Assembly (NCBI RefSeq): GCF_028473665.1
Contig: NZ_CP098774.1
Coordinates: forward strand, 3,314,501-3,378,500
Origin: Sphingomonas sp. QA11
GTDB lineage: Bacteria > Pseudomonadota > Alphaproteobacteria > Sphingomonadales > Sphingomonadaceae
Length of the DNA: 64,000 bases
Direction of reading: 5' to 3'
The notes under the pieces are model-generated. The model did no database searches, was not told the DNA's origin, and saw only the letters and a list, made by a program, of their open reading frames with translations. The position numbers and the translations under genes are program-made. Each line of letters opens with the position of its first letter. Within the stretch, counting starts at the first letter, position 1. Positions 8,898 to 17,893 of the stretch are shown here, one piece after another.

Positions 8898-9081
8898 GCT
8901 TGCTGAATGTCAGCTTCCAGGCCAGTTCGCAACACATCGGGGCGTGGCCTTTCGCCTGGCATTGAAGGCCGAGCATTTTCCATCATCTATCGCCGACAAC
9001 CGGGTGAAACCAGCCAACGGGGCCGGAATGACGGGCAGCCCACCCCTTGCGGTCCCGTGGTTGCCGCGACATTCTCCCGTG

Positions 9082-9231
9082 ATGGGGTGGATTGCAGATT
9101 TCATCATTCAGGGCTTTTGGGAGGGCGTTGTTGAGGCGGCCTATCGCAAATGGGGCTGGACGGGCGGCATCATTGCGTTCCTTGCGCCTTTCGCCGTTGG
9201 AGCTTTCATACTCTGGCTTTTGATAAGATAA
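9082..9231 (+). CDS. Small single-span membrane protein
   Basis: ATG 9082 opens a 49-residue frame: an amphipathic N-terminal half (MGWIADFIIQGFWEGVVEAA), a short basic turn, then a strong C-terminal transmembrane helix ending WLLIR. The stop is 9 bp before the P-loop kinase gene, so they are probably cotranscribed. The open frame extends upstream to 8890, but that part has no protein-like features. Confidence 0.5.
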   Translation: MGWIADFIIQGFWEGVVEAAYRKWGWTGGIIAFLAPFAVGAFILWLLIR

Positions 9232-9240
9232 GGGAAAGCC

Positions 9241-9774
9241 GTGCGCCTGTTCGTGACTGGCCCGACTGGTAGCGGCAAGACGACGTTCGCGGCCAGAGTA
9301 GCGAGGGAGGCGGCGCTGCCGTTATATTCGCTCGACGACCTTCATTGGATTCGACATCCCGATGGAGATCGGCGGCGTGCACCCGAGGAGCGTCTGGCTT
9401 TGTTGCGACCACTGGCTCGACAGACCCGCTGGGTCATTGAAGGCGTTCAATTCAAATGGGCGGACGCGGCGCTGGACAACGCCGACAAGATCGTCGTCCT
9501 GGATCTTCCCCGCTGGCGCAATACCCTGCGCATCGTACGCCGCTTTCTCAGTCGGGGTCGTTTTTCAAGCCACGACCCCCGCGCCACATGGGCGGCGCTC
9601 GGACAGGAGATGCGCTGGTCCAAGGACTATTATGATCACGAACGCGCGCTGCTGTTCGAAAAGCTTGGCCGGCACGAGGAGAAGGTCGTCAAGGTTCGTG
9701 ACGATCATGTCCTGCGCGAAACGCTCGAAGATATCATCTCGACGACCGCGATCGAACGAGACGTGCGTGCATGA
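9241..9774 (+). CDS. P-loop kinase-like ATPase (FlaR / adenylate-kinase-like)
   Basis: The 177-residue protein opens with Walker A GPTGSGKTT (about 7-15). LDDLHW and WVIEGVQF follow, typical of the P-loop group annotated as DNA topology modulation FlaR-related or adenylate-kinase-like proteins. A Walker-B-like KIVVLDLP and an Arg-rich lid (RWRNTLRIVRRFLSRGR) come next. It probably phosphorylates a small molecule; the substrate is unknown. The start is GTG 9241 after GGGAAAG. Confidence 0.75.
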   Translation: MRLFVTGPTGSGKTTFAARVAREAALPLYSLDDLHWIRHPDGDRRRAPEERLALLRPLARQTRWVIEGVQFKWADAALDNADKIVVLDLPRWRNTLRIVRRFLSRGRFSSHDPRATWAALGQEMRWSKDYYDHERALLFEKLGRHEEKVVKVRDDHVLRETLEDIISTTAIERDVRA

Positions 9775-9894
9775 TCGAGAATGGCACGCAGGCGGGCGTC
9801 TGAACTGATCGGTCGGGATAAAGACCGAAGCGTGACATCCGGTCAGCGGGTAGGACGTCCCGCCGCCGAATAAAATGATATGACAGCTCGCTCG

Positions 9895-9921
9895 TGTCAC
9901 ACATCGTTGAGCTGCCTCGTC
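9895..9921 (+). promoter_or_regulatory. ECF41-type autoregulatory promoter
   Basis: TGTCACA (9895-9901), a 16-bp spacer, then CGTC (9918-9921) matches the published ECF41 promoter consensus (-35 TGTCACA, -10 CGTC). It lies 20 bp before the sigma-factor start. The sigma factor very likely transcribes itself and the flavodoxin gene behind it. No second copy precedes the flavodoxin gene. Confidence 0.8.
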
Positions 9922-9941
9922 ATCGTATATGAGGGATGGCG

Positions 9942-10856
9942 ATGCTCGGTGAAACGATGATTGATGAGGCGACGAGTATGGATGACGGGGCTTCCGAATC
10001 GGTTGCCGCGTTCAATCGGCTTCGGCCGACGCTCCTGCGGGTCGCCTATCGCATGCTCGGCTCGGTCACGGATGCCGAAGATATGGTCCAGGAGGCCTTC
10101 ATCCGCTGGACGAGGCTCGATCGTTCCGACATTCGCGAGCCGGCCGCCTTTCTCCGCAACGTCGTGACACGCCTTTGCCTCGATCAGATGAAGTCAGCAC
10201 GCAGCCGGCGCGAGGAATATGTCGGCCTCTGGCTGCCCGAACCTGAAATCGAGGATGCGTTCGATGAGATGGACGACATCACGCTGCCGTTGATGCTGGC
10301 GCTGGAGCGACTGACCCCGCTGGAGCGAGCCGCATTCCTTCTTCACGACGTCTTCGGCGTCAGTTTCGCCGAGGTAGCGGAGACGATCGGGCGAGACCCG
10401 GCGACATGCCGGCAGCTCGCCAGCCGGGGTCGGGTTCATGTTCGCTCCGAACGCGCTCGTTTCCACCTGCCGCAGCAACGCGGCTTCGAGCTCGCCGAGG
10501 CGTTCTTCGCCGCCTCGCGCGATGGCGACATAGGACGTTTGCGGACGATGCTCGCCGCCGATGTCGCTATTCAGGCCGACGGTGGAGGCAGGGTGGCGAC
10601 AAGCCAGGCTGTTATCGGCCTCGATAATGCGATTTCCCTGTTTGTAGGGCTGAGGAAACTCTTTGAGCGCAGTCCGTCGCGATTGCTGCGCTATGCACTC
10701 ATCAACGGCCTTCCCGGCTTCGTCACGATCGAGGAAGGTTTTACGCTCCAGACGACCGCGATCGAGCCGGGGCCTGACGGCATCACTGCCATCTATGTCA
10801 CCCGCAATCCGGACAAGCTTCAGCATCTGGCCGACCGAGCCGGGGCGGCAAACTGA
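9942..10856 (+). CDS. ECF41-group RNA polymerase sigma factor with SnoaL-like C-terminal domain
   Basis: Region sigma-2 (FNRLRPTLLRVAYRMLGSVTDAEDMVQEAFIRW) and sigma-4 (LTPLERAAFLLHDVFGVSFAEVAETIG) are clear. A SnoaL-like domain of about 110 residues follows, including the DGGG motif (ADGGGRVATS) that in ECF41 factors contacts and controls the sigma core in place of an anti-sigma factor. ATG 9942 follows GAGGG; ATG 9936 and 9957 are alternatives. ECF41 genes usually neighbour a carboxymuconolactone decarboxylase, oxidoreductase or epimerase. Here a flavodoxin-like reductase follows, 30 bp downstream. Confidence 0.92.
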   Translation: MLGETMIDEATSMDDGASESVAAFNRLRPTLLRVAYRMLGSVTDAEDMVQEAFIRWTRLDRSDIREPAAFLRNVVTRLCLDQMKSARSRREEYVGLWLPEPEIEDAFDEMDDITLPLMLALERLTPLERAAFLLHDVFGVSFAEVAETIGRDPATCRQLASRGRVHVRSERARFHLPQQRGFELAEAFFAASRDGDIGRLRTMLAADVAIQADGGGRVATSQAVIGLDNAISLFVGLRKLFERSPSRLLRYALINGLPGFVTIEEGFTLQTTAIEPGPDGITAIYVTRNPDKLQHLADRAGAAN

Positions 10857-10886
10857 ACCATTTCATCACCACATCAGGAGGCAGAA

Positions 10887-11495
10887 TTGCGCGTCGCGAT
10901 CATCTATCACAGCGGCTATGGGCACACCGAACGACAGGCTATTGCGGTCCGCCAGGGCGTCGAGGAGGTCGACGGGGCCGAGGCGCTCTTCCTTAGGGTA
11001 GAGGACGCCGAGAGACGCTGGAGCGATCTCGATACGGCGGACGCCATTATCTTCGGCACCCCGACCTATTGCGGCGGCGTGTCTGCCAGGTTCAAGGCAT
11101 TTGCCGAGGCAAGTTCGAACGCGGTGATGCGTCACGCGGGGTGGCAGGATAAACTGGCGGCGGGCTTCACCAACTCCGGATCGCACGCGGGCGACAAGCT
11201 GGGAACGCTGGTCCAGCTTGCGATGTTCGCCGCGCAGCATGGAATGCACTGGATCAACCTGGCGCTCCCGCCAGCCAATAATTCAGCCACCGGGTCCGAA
11301 CATGACCTTAACCGGCTTGGATTCTGGCTCGGCGCTGGCGCGCAATCGAACGTCGATGCCAGCGCCGATGTGACACCGCCCGAAGCCGATCTCGCCACCG
11401 CCCGCCATCTCGGACGACGCGTCGCCCAAACCGCGCAGCAGTTCGCGCGCGGCGCCGCCAAGGCTTGTTATACTCTTCCTGGAAACGGCCAATAG
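10887..11495 (+). CDS. Flavodoxin/WrbA-like NAD(P)H-dependent FMN reductase
   Basis: The 202-residue flavodoxin-fold protein has the FMN phosphate loop HSGYGHTE (about 8-15), the isoalloxazine-contact block FGTPTYCGGVSARFKAF and WQDKLAAGFTNSGSHAGDKLGTL, as in WrbA-type quinone reductases. It probably reduces quinones or flavin under control of the neighbouring ECF41 factor. The start is TTG 10887, 5-6 nt after an AGGAGG site, so a non-ATG start is well supported. Its TAG stop lies exactly where an IS5-family element is inserted. Confidence 0.87.
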   Translation: MRVAIIYHSGYGHTERQAIAVRQGVEEVDGAEALFLRVEDAERRWSDLDTADAIIFGTPTYCGGVSARFKAFAEASSNAVMRHAGWQDKLAAGFTNSGSHAGDKLGTLVQLAMFAAQHGMHWINLALPPANNSATGSEHDLNRLGFWLGAGAQSNVDASADVTPPEADLATARHLGRRVAQTAQQFARGAAKACYTLPGNGQ

Positions 11496-12778
11496 GACGC
11501 CTCTAAAAACCTATGGCGATTGAGGGCGTGAGATGATTCACTGCATCCCGTGAGAACGGGAGGCAGCGATGGTACAACGCGGTTTCTTCGATGTTGATGA
11601 TCGGCTTGCGGCACTGTCGGCGGCGGGGGATCCACTGGAACGGCTGAGCGCGGTGGTTGATTTCGCGTTGTTCCGGCCGGTGCTGGATGCGGCGCTTGCG
11701 CGGTCGGATCGCAGTCGCGGCGGGAGGCCACCCTATGACGCGGTACTGATGTTCAAGGTGCTGGTGCTGCAGGCGCTGTACAGCCTGTCGGACGATGCGT
11801 GCGAGTTCCAGATCCGCGACCGGCTGTCGTTCATGCGCTTCCTGGGGCTTGGGCTTGGCGACCGGGTGCCCGATGCCAAGACGATCTGGTTGTTCCGCGA
11901 GCAACTCGTCCAGGCGAAGGCGATCGAGAAGCTGTTCGCGGGCTTCGACGATGCGCTGCACGGGTCGGGTTATCTGGCGATGGGAGGGCAGATCATCGAC
12001 GCGACCGTCGTGGCGGCACCACGCCAGAAGCTGAGCGACGAGGAGAAGGTCACGATCAAGGGCGGCGGCACGCCGGGACATTGGTCGCCAGCCAAGCGCC
12101 GGCAGAAGGACACCGACGCGCGTTGGACGATAAAGCGCGGCCGCCGCAAGCGCAGCGAGGCGAGCGAGATGAAGGCCAAAGGTGTCGAGATCGCGGTGCC
12201 GGTTTTCGGCTACAAGAACCACGCCGGGATCGACCGCCGCCATGGCCTGATCCGACGATGGGAGGTGACCAGTGCCGCCGCGCACGACAGCCGGCCGTTC
12301 GAGGGGCTGCTCGATCCGAGGAACACCGCATCGCCGGTATGGGCCGACACCGCCTATCGCTCGAAGCGCAACGAAGCCGCGATGGCGAAGCGCGGGCTTG
12401 TCTCGAAGGTCCATTTCCGCAAGCCGAAGAACAAGGACCTGCCGGCGCATCATGCCCGCGCCAACGCCGCAAGGTCACCAGTCCGCTCGGCCGTCGAGCA
12501 CGTCTTTGCCGGGCAAAAGCACCGCATGAAGCTGTTCGTGCGCACCATCGGCATCGCCCGCGCCAAGGTAAAGATCGGCATGGTCAACCTCGCCTACAAC
12601 TTCAGCCGCCTCGCCTGACTCGAAGCCCGAGTTGCGCCTGCTTGACCGGATTTGCGCCCGATCAGGCACCCTCAGGGGCAGCGAACCGGCCAATACGCCC
12701 TTGTCGATGCCGGCAAACCCGCCATCCAGACCATGCCGACGCCGTCATCACCGTTCAAAGGCATTCTTCGAGGTGTCC
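11495..12778. mobile_element. IS5-family insertion sequence, copy 1
   Basis: This 1284-bp element is repeated almost identically, inverted, at 14811-16094; the comparison fixes both ends. The terminal inverted repeats are imperfect: GGACGCCTCTAAAAAC on the left and GGACACCTCGAAGAAT on the right (reverse complement). It holds one transposase gene. Flanks show a TA duplication, or TAG if the first G belongs to the target. The insertion lies on the stop codon of the flavodoxin gene. Confidence 0.9.
11569..12618 (+). CDS. IS5-family DDE transposase (copy 1)
   Basis: The 349-residue transposase has the IS5-type N-terminal region ([13 protein letters not shown], then [20 protein letters not shown]) and a DDE catalytic core: first Asp in [10 protein letters not shown], second in [10 protein letters not shown], Glu in [11 protein letters not shown]. 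It cuts and joins the element's ends. The frame is intact, so this copy may be active. It ends at TGA 12616-12618, where copy 2 reads TGG. Confidence 0.93.
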   Translation: MVQRGFFDVDDRLAALSAAGDPLERLSAVVDFALFRPVLDAALARSDRSRGGRPPYDAVLMFKVLVLQALYSLSDDACEFQIRDRLSFMRFLGLGLGDRVPDAKTIWLFREQLVQAKAIEKLFAGFDDALHGSGYLAMGGQIIDATVVAAPRQKLSDEEKVTIKGGGTPGHWSPAKRRQKDTDARWTIKRGRRKRSEASEMKAKGVEIAVPVFGYKNHAGIDRRHGLIRRWEVTSAAAHDSRPFEGLLDPRNTASPVWADTAYRSKRNEAAMAKRGLVSKVHFRKPKNKDLPAHHARANAARSPVRSAVEHVFAGQKHRMKLFVRTIGIARAKVKIGMVNLAYNFSRLA

Positions 12779-13449
12779 TAGTGCATCACTGGATTTATTG
12801 CAGGGCGAATTGTCTTCACATCGATTGTGTTGGCCGATGACAAAACGTCGCCCGCCATAATATTTATTTCCAGCTGCACTCCATCGGATTTATCGGCCGT
12901 TGTTCCAAGATTGGTGACGGACGCAGCTATACCGTAGTTAGGATAACGAGGTTGCGGCAATGACTTCACAAAACTGACGCGGCCCGGTGGAGTGGTATGT
13001 GTCGCCGTGCCCTTTAGGGCCGGACGCCAGCCTGCATTATCGGCGAATGCATTGGTAGCGCCATCGCCAACCGATCGATCTTCTAAACCACTGACGATGA
13101 TGTCACATCTGTCGACCCACGACCTCAAGACAGCCCAAACACCGCCTGTTGAAGTTTTAAACTGATATACGAACTGCGGCGGCACGCCAGCAGCGGAAGT
13201 TGCGATATAACGCCGCACAATGTCGGGAGTATCATTGATGCTTTGCACGCGGCCCATGGAACGCGGCATGTTCATGTAGATCGCCACAGGCGATGTTGTC
13301 TCGAACCTTCCCGTAGCCGCCGCCACCGAGCAGGCAGATATTGCAGAGGTTAACGCGTTGGACGCGGAAGGAATATCAGCTGCGGAAGCGGCGCTAGACG
13401 GCAACATCACGCACAATGTTGCAAGGCTTCCAACAACAGTTTTAAGCAT
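12778..13449 (-). CDS. Secreted protein of unknown function, C-terminus clipped by IS insertion
   Basis: The 223-residue protein has a classic signal peptide (MLKTVVGSLATLCVMLPSSAASAA) and a beta-rich mature part with conserved-looking NYGIAASVTNLG and VQLEINIMAGDVLSS. I recognise no family. Its TAG stop uses the last base of the IS element plus the flanking TA. Removing the element and one TA copy restores the frame, adding YWPFPGRV and a TAA at 11468. The native gene would then overlap the convergent flavodoxin gene by 28 bp. Confidence 0.6.
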   Translation of the reverse strand: MLKTVVGSLATLCVMLPSSAASAADIPSASNALTSAISACSVAAATGRFETTSPVAIYMNMPRSMGRVQSINDTPDIVRRYIATSAAGVPPQFVYQFKTSTGGVWAVLRSWVDRCDIIVSGLEDRSVGDGATNAFADNAGWRPALKGTATHTTPPGRVSFVKSLPQPRYPNYGIAASVTNLGTTADKSDGVQLEINIMAGDVLSSANTIDVKTIRPAINPVMH

Positions 13450-13789
13450 GATGTGACCTCATTTGATATTTCCCCTCCTATGAGATTTCCCGCTAACGAA
13501 CGATTAAGTTTCGATATCGGGCCAGATCGGAATGTCCCCAATTCTGAGCCGCTTCGGACGTGCCGAATGGCGACTAAAAGGCATTTTCTGCCGCGCACCT
13601 TTAGCCTATCGTGCATCCTTTGACTTCGATGAGTAGCCATGACTGACATTCCGTCCTCAGCTACGGCCCTACCCGGCATCAGCGCGGCCGAGGGTCGTGT
13701 CCCGGTGAGTGGTGTAGCTGGTGTGGGTGGTCACCGATGATCTTCGGATAAGGTTGGGTTGCGAGCTCAACTTGAACGAGGACACACCG

Positions 13790-14810
13790 ATGACCGACGA
13801 CACGATGGACCTGCGCGCGCTGGTGGGAAAGAGCCCGGACGCGGATTTCCTGCGAGAGATGATCGGCTTTGCGGCAAAGCGGCTGATGGAACTGGAGGTG
13901 GGTGGCCTGACGGGTGCCGCCTACGGCGAGAAGGATGCCGAGCGTGTCGTGCAGCGCAACGGCTATCGCGAGCGCGACTGGGAGACCCGGGCGGGCACGG
14001 TCGAGCTGCGCATCCCCAAGCTACGCAAGGGCAGCTACTTTCCGGGCTTCCTCGAGCCACGCCGGCTTGCCGAGAAGGCGCTGACCGCGGTGATCCAGGA
14101 AGCCTATATCCAGGGCATCTCGACCCGCTCGGTCGATGATCTGGTGCAGGCCATGGGCGGGGCCGGCATCTCGAAGAGCCAGGTGAGCCGGCTTTGCGAG
14201 GAGATCGACGAACGGGTCCACACCTTCCTCGACCGGCCGATCGAGGGCGACTGGCCGTATATCTGGATCGACGCCACCTATCTAAAGGTCCGCCAGGCCG
14301 GCCGGATCGTCTCGGTCGCGGTCATCATCGCCGTCGGCGTCAACAGCGACGGCCGGCGCGAAGTGCTCGGCATGGATATCGGCGCATCGGAGGCGGCGAC
14401 CTTCTGGACCGCGTTCCTGCGCAAGCTCACCCGGCGCGGCCTCAGGGGCGTCAAGCTGGTGATCTCGGATGCGCATGAGGGCATCAAGGCCGCCGTGTCC
14501 CAGGTGCTTTGTGCAAGCTGGCAACGCTGCCGGGTGCACTTCATGCGTAACGCGCTCGCTCATGCCGGAAAGACCCAGCGCCGCGTCGTCTCAGCCTTTG
14601 TCGGCACCGCCTTCGCGCAGGACGACGAAGCTGCCGCCAAGGCGCAGTGGCGACAGGTCGCCGATCAACTGCGGCCTCGTGTCCCCAAGCTCACCGCCTT
14701 CATGGACGATGCGGAAACCGAGGTGCTGACCTACATGTCCTTCCCCAAGGACCATCGTACCAAGATCCACTCGAACAATCCCATCGAGCGCCTCAATGGC
14801 GAGATCAATC
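13790..14810 (+). pseudogene. IS256-family (mutator type) transposase, 5' part
   Basis: The first 340 residues are intact from ATG 13790 ([17 protein letters not shown]). They hold the family signatures [28 protein letters not shown] block, [11 protein letters not shown] (first catalytic Asp), [10 protein letters not shown] (second Asp) and [13 protein letters not shown]. The frame breaks inside ERLNGEI, where IS5-family copy 2 is inserted. Past the junction it reads 35 unrelated residues into the IS. The final part resumes at 16095. Confidence 0.9.
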
Positions 14811-16094
14811 GGACACCTCGAAGAACGCCTTTGAACGGTGATGACGGCGTCGGCATGGTCTGGATGGCGGGTTTGCCGGCATCGACAAGGGCGTATTGGC
14901 CGGTTCGCTGCCCCTGAGGGTGCCTGATCGGGCGCAAATCCGGTCAAGCAGGCGCAACTCGGGCTTCGAGCCAGGCGAGGCGGCTGAAGTTGTAGGCGAG
15001 GTTGACCATGCCGATCTTTACCTTGGCGCGGGCGATGCCGATGGTGCGCACGAACAGCTTCATGCGGTGCTTTTGCCCGGCAAAGACGTGCTCGACGGCC
15101 GAGCGGACTGGTGACCTTGCGGCGTTGGCGCGGGCATGATGCGCCGGCAGGTCCTTGTTCTTCGGCTTGCGGAAATGGACCTTCGAGACAAGCCCGCGCT
15201 TCGCCATCGCGGCTTCGTTGCGCTTCGAGCGATAAGCGGTGTCGGCCCATACCGGCGATGCGGTGTTCCTCGGATCGAGCAGCCCCTCGAACGGCCGGCT
15301 GTCGTGCGCGGCGGCACTGGTCACCTCCCATCGTCGGATCAGGCCATGGCGGCGGTCGATCCCGGCGTGGTTCTTGTAGCCGAAAACCGGCACCGCGATC
15401 TCGACACCTTTGGCCTTCATCTCGCTCGCCTCGCTGCGCTTGCGGCGGCCGCGCTTTATCGTCCAACGCGCGTCGGTGTCCTTCTGCCGGCGCTTGGCTG
15501 GCGACCAATGTCCCGGCGTGCCGCCGCCCTTGATCGTGACCTTCTCCTCGTCGCTCAGCTTCTGGCGTGGTGCCGCCACGACGGTCGCGTCGATGATCTG
15601 CCCTCCCATCGCCAGATAACCCGACCCGTGCAGCGCATCGTCGAAGCCCGCGAACAGCTTCTCGATCGCCTTCGCCTGGACGAGTTGCTCGCGGAACAAC
15701 CAGATCGTCTTGGCATCGGGCACCCGGTCGCCAAGCCCAAGCCCCAGGAAGCGCATGAACGACAGCCGGTCGCGGATCTGGAACTCGCACGCATCGTCCG
15801 ACAGGCTGTACAGCGCCTGCAGCACCAGCACCTTGAACATCAGTACCGCGTCATAGGGTGGCCTCCCGCCGCGACTGCGATCCGACCGCGCAAGCGCTGC
15901 ATCCAGCACCGGCCGGAACAACGCGAAATCAACCACCGCGCTCAGCCGTTCCAGTGGATCCCCCGCCGCCGACAGTGCCGCAAGCCGATCATCAACATCG
16001 AAGAAACCGCGTTGTACCATCGCTGCCTCCCGTTCTCACGGGATGCAGTGAATCATCTCACGCCCTCAATCGCCATAGGTTTTTAGAGGCGTCC
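14811..16094. mobile_element. IS5-family insertion sequence, copy 2 (inverted)
   Basis: It is 1284 bp, the same length as copy 1, in the opposite orientation and with the same GGAC...GTCC ends. At least four substitutions separate the copies, one of which removes the transposase stop. It splits the IS256-family transposase. Flanks are AATC on the left and AAGC on the right, so no exact target duplication is seen. Confidence 0.9.
14944..16020 (-). CDS. IS5-family DDE transposase (copy 2, stop-codon readthrough variant)
   Basis: The first 349 residues match copy 1, including the D-D-E residues ([28 protein letters not shown]). A TGA-to-TGG change extends the protein by nine residues (WLEARVAPA). 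Since the catalytic core is intact, activity is plausible; the effect of the tail is unknown. Confidence 0.92.
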   Translation of the reverse strand: MVQRGFFDVDDRLAALSAAGDPLERLSAVVDFALFRPVLDAALARSDRSRGGRPPYDAVLMFKVLVLQALYSLSDDACEFQIRDRLSFMRFLGLGLGDRVPDAKTIWLFREQLVQAKAIEKLFAGFDDALHGSGYLAMGGQIIDATVVAAPRQKLSDEEKVTIKGGGTPGHWSPAKRRQKDTDARWTIKRGRRKRSEASEMKAKGVEIAVPVFGYKNHAGIDRRHGLIRRWEVTSAAAHDSRPFEGLLDPRNTASPVWADTAYRSKRNEAAMAKRGLVSKVHFRKPKNKDLPAHHARANAARSPVRSAVEHVFAGQKHRMKLFVRTIGIARAKVKIGMVNLAYNFSRLAWLEARVAPA

Positions 16095-16277
16095 AAGCGA
16101 CGCACCGGTGTCGTCGGCATCTTCCCCAACGAGGCCGCGATCACCCGCCTCGTCGGCGCTATCCTGCTCGAACAAAACGACGAATGGGCTGTCCAGCGCG
16201 CCCGCTACATGACGCTGGAAACCCTCGCTCCGTTGAGCGATAATCAAACCATCGGACTGCCCGCCATGGCAGCCTGA
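16095..16277 (+). pseudogene. IS256-family transposase, 3' part
   Basis: Directly after IS copy 2 the frame resumes as [20 protein letters not shown] and ends with [17 protein letters not shown], the usual IS256-type C-terminus. Joined to the 5' part it restores [16 protein letters not shown]. It has no start of its own and is not expected to be expressed. Confidence 0.88.
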
Positions 16278-16519
16278 TTATCCGGCCAAAGCCGGAAGAT
16301 CGTCGGGCCCGCGCCGACGAAGTTACACCACTCACCGGGACACGACCAACCTCTGTTGTCATGGCACTCCCGTGGAGAATTTGGTCCGTAAAGAAGCCCT
16401 CCAGCTTGGCTGGCAAAGTCGTACTATCAAACTCCGGGGTCAAACATCTAGCGAACATCTTCGAATGGTAGACCGGCTGCCCGCGACTCCTGCTCAAGTG
16501 ACGATAACATCAGCATACG

Positions 16520-17224
16520 TCAGCTTGATGGTGATCGAGCGTTTGTTCGCGCTCCAGTCCGAACGGATGGAGAATTGATGCCGGTCCGAAAAAATACATA
16601 GCAATCTCGGGGCTGATCGTCGCAGCGGCTGAAGCCATTTATTATGGCTGCCGCCGCAACGAATTCAGATGGGCAGTTCGGCTGCTTCGGCGGCTTGTCC
16701 AGATCGGTGCAATCGATATTGATCTCCTGGCCTTTTTTTACGGCTTCGACAGCGATCTCGAGCGTCCCCAAGGCATCATAAGCGCGGCTGTCGTCATTGT
16801 CGCCGAACGCCCAATACACCTCATCGCCCGACAATTGGGCGCAGGCTTTCTCCCAACTCTCCCTGCTCTGCTTGGCCTCTTCACCGAGGAAGTGATATTG
16901 AGGAACGATGGAGCGTATGCCGTTAGGCTTGAGCGGGCCATTCCAGTCCGCACGTTTCCCAGCTGGCGCATAAATCAGCTTGATCACGTCGCGCCGGCAG
17001 AGCCCACCCGTGTCCGACAGATAGGGCCGCGTCGCTATGGTGTCAGGCTCGGCCGGACCTGTCAGGATCGCATTCAGGTCAGCGAGCACCGCCTCCCGCC
17101 GGTTGGCAGGCGACAGCTTCAGCCGCTCCGGCAAGATCTGGATGATACGGGTCGCCGCCATAACGGAACAGGGCACGGCCAGCGCGATGATCGACACGAT
17201 CATATAATGACGGAAACCCGGCAC
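16520..17224 (-). CDS. Secreted hypothetical protein
   Basis: The 234-residue protein starts MPGFRHYMIVSIIALAVPCSVMAA, a signal peptide. The mature part has six cysteines, fitting a periplasmic disulfide protein, and contains GEEAKQSRESWEKACAQLSG and EINIDCTDLDKPPKQPNCPSEF. No family is recognised. It has no obvious operon partner. Confidence 0.6.
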   Translation of the reverse strand: MPGFRHYMIVSIIALAVPCSVMAATRIIQILPERLKLSPANRREAVLADLNAILTGPAEPDTIATRPYLSDTGGLCRRDVIKLIYAPAGKRADWNGPLKPNGIRSIVPQYHFLGEEAKQSRESWEKACAQLSGDEVYWAFGDNDDSRAYDALGTLEIAVEAVKKGQEINIDCTDLDKPPKQPNCPSEFVAAAAIINGFSRCDDQPRDCYVFFRTGINSPSVRTGARTNARSPSS

Positions 17225-17400
17225 CCTTCTCTCCCCGCATCAGAAGCCCAATGGCAACCTAGCCTGGGGTCGGTGGCAGGCAAGCGAGGGGCATGGTTAG
17301 CGCGGCCATTCCCCCAATAATTTAGGTCGCAAACCTATAAACTCGGCCTGTTTCTCATTCGGCATATCATGAGTATGCTACCTTAAGCCAGGGGGGCAGG

Positions 17401-17733
17401 ATGGCGGCACGTGAGTTTGTAAAGGCATGCAAAGAAGAGCGTGACACTTTGCTGGCGCTGTACGCGGATCAGAATTTGGGATCGGCGGTTGGCGCTCATC
17501 TCGATGCAGCCAAGTTGACGCAGCAACAAAGGGCTGAGGTCATTGCGGCACTCGACACTGCCCTCACCGATACGTTCTACACATTGTTAATGGGCCTTGC
17601 TGGTGCTGGTACGCTTGGCGGTTCACAGCAAGTCTATCGCCTGTCCGACGAGCACTCGCGGCCGATCACTCTGTCTGGGAATGATGATCTGGAAGCGCTG
17701 GCCTTTGAGATTTTCCAATCAGAGGGCCGGTAG
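17401..17733 (+). CDS. Hypothetical cytoplasmic protein
   Basis: The 110-residue acidic protein (MAAREFVKACKEERDTLLALY) is mostly helical in the first half and has a small hydrophobic turn (LLMGLAGAGTLGG). A purine-rich site (AGGGGGGCAGG) lies directly before the ATG, which supports expression. No domain is recognised. Confidence 0.55.
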   Translation: MAAREFVKACKEERDTLLALYADQNLGSAVGAHLDAAKLTQQQRAEVIAALDTALTDTFYTLLMGLAGAGTLGGSQQVYRLSDEHSRPITLSGNDDLEALAFEIFQSEGR

Positions 17734-17893
17734 TCCACTTCTCGCGACAGGCCGGTTACGATTCAGCAGACTGGATGGCAAACGACGCTTTAGCAGAGGT
17801 TTGGGCCGAGAAATCCGTCTATGGGAAGGAAAGATTCATTCTGGATTCGAACATTCCGGCGGGCGTAGCGCCAATCGCTGCTATGAGCAGGCC

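Larger units (their letters stand above)
13693..16347. mobile_element. IS256-family element, interrupted by IS5-family copy 2
   Basis: Terminal inverted repeats are clear: GGTCGTGTCCCGGTGAGTGG from 13693, matched inversely by the segment ending CCGGGACACGACC at 16347. Removing the nested IS (14811-16094) leaves about 1.37 kb with one transposase frame, a normal IS256 size. The 8-9 bp next to the two ends are not identical, so no target duplication is visible. Confidence 0.85.

Noticed and set aside
13407..13679. 90-codon minus-strand frame upstream of the clipped secreted protein
   Set aside because: It overlaps the signal-peptide start of the better gene in another frame and has no recognisable feature.
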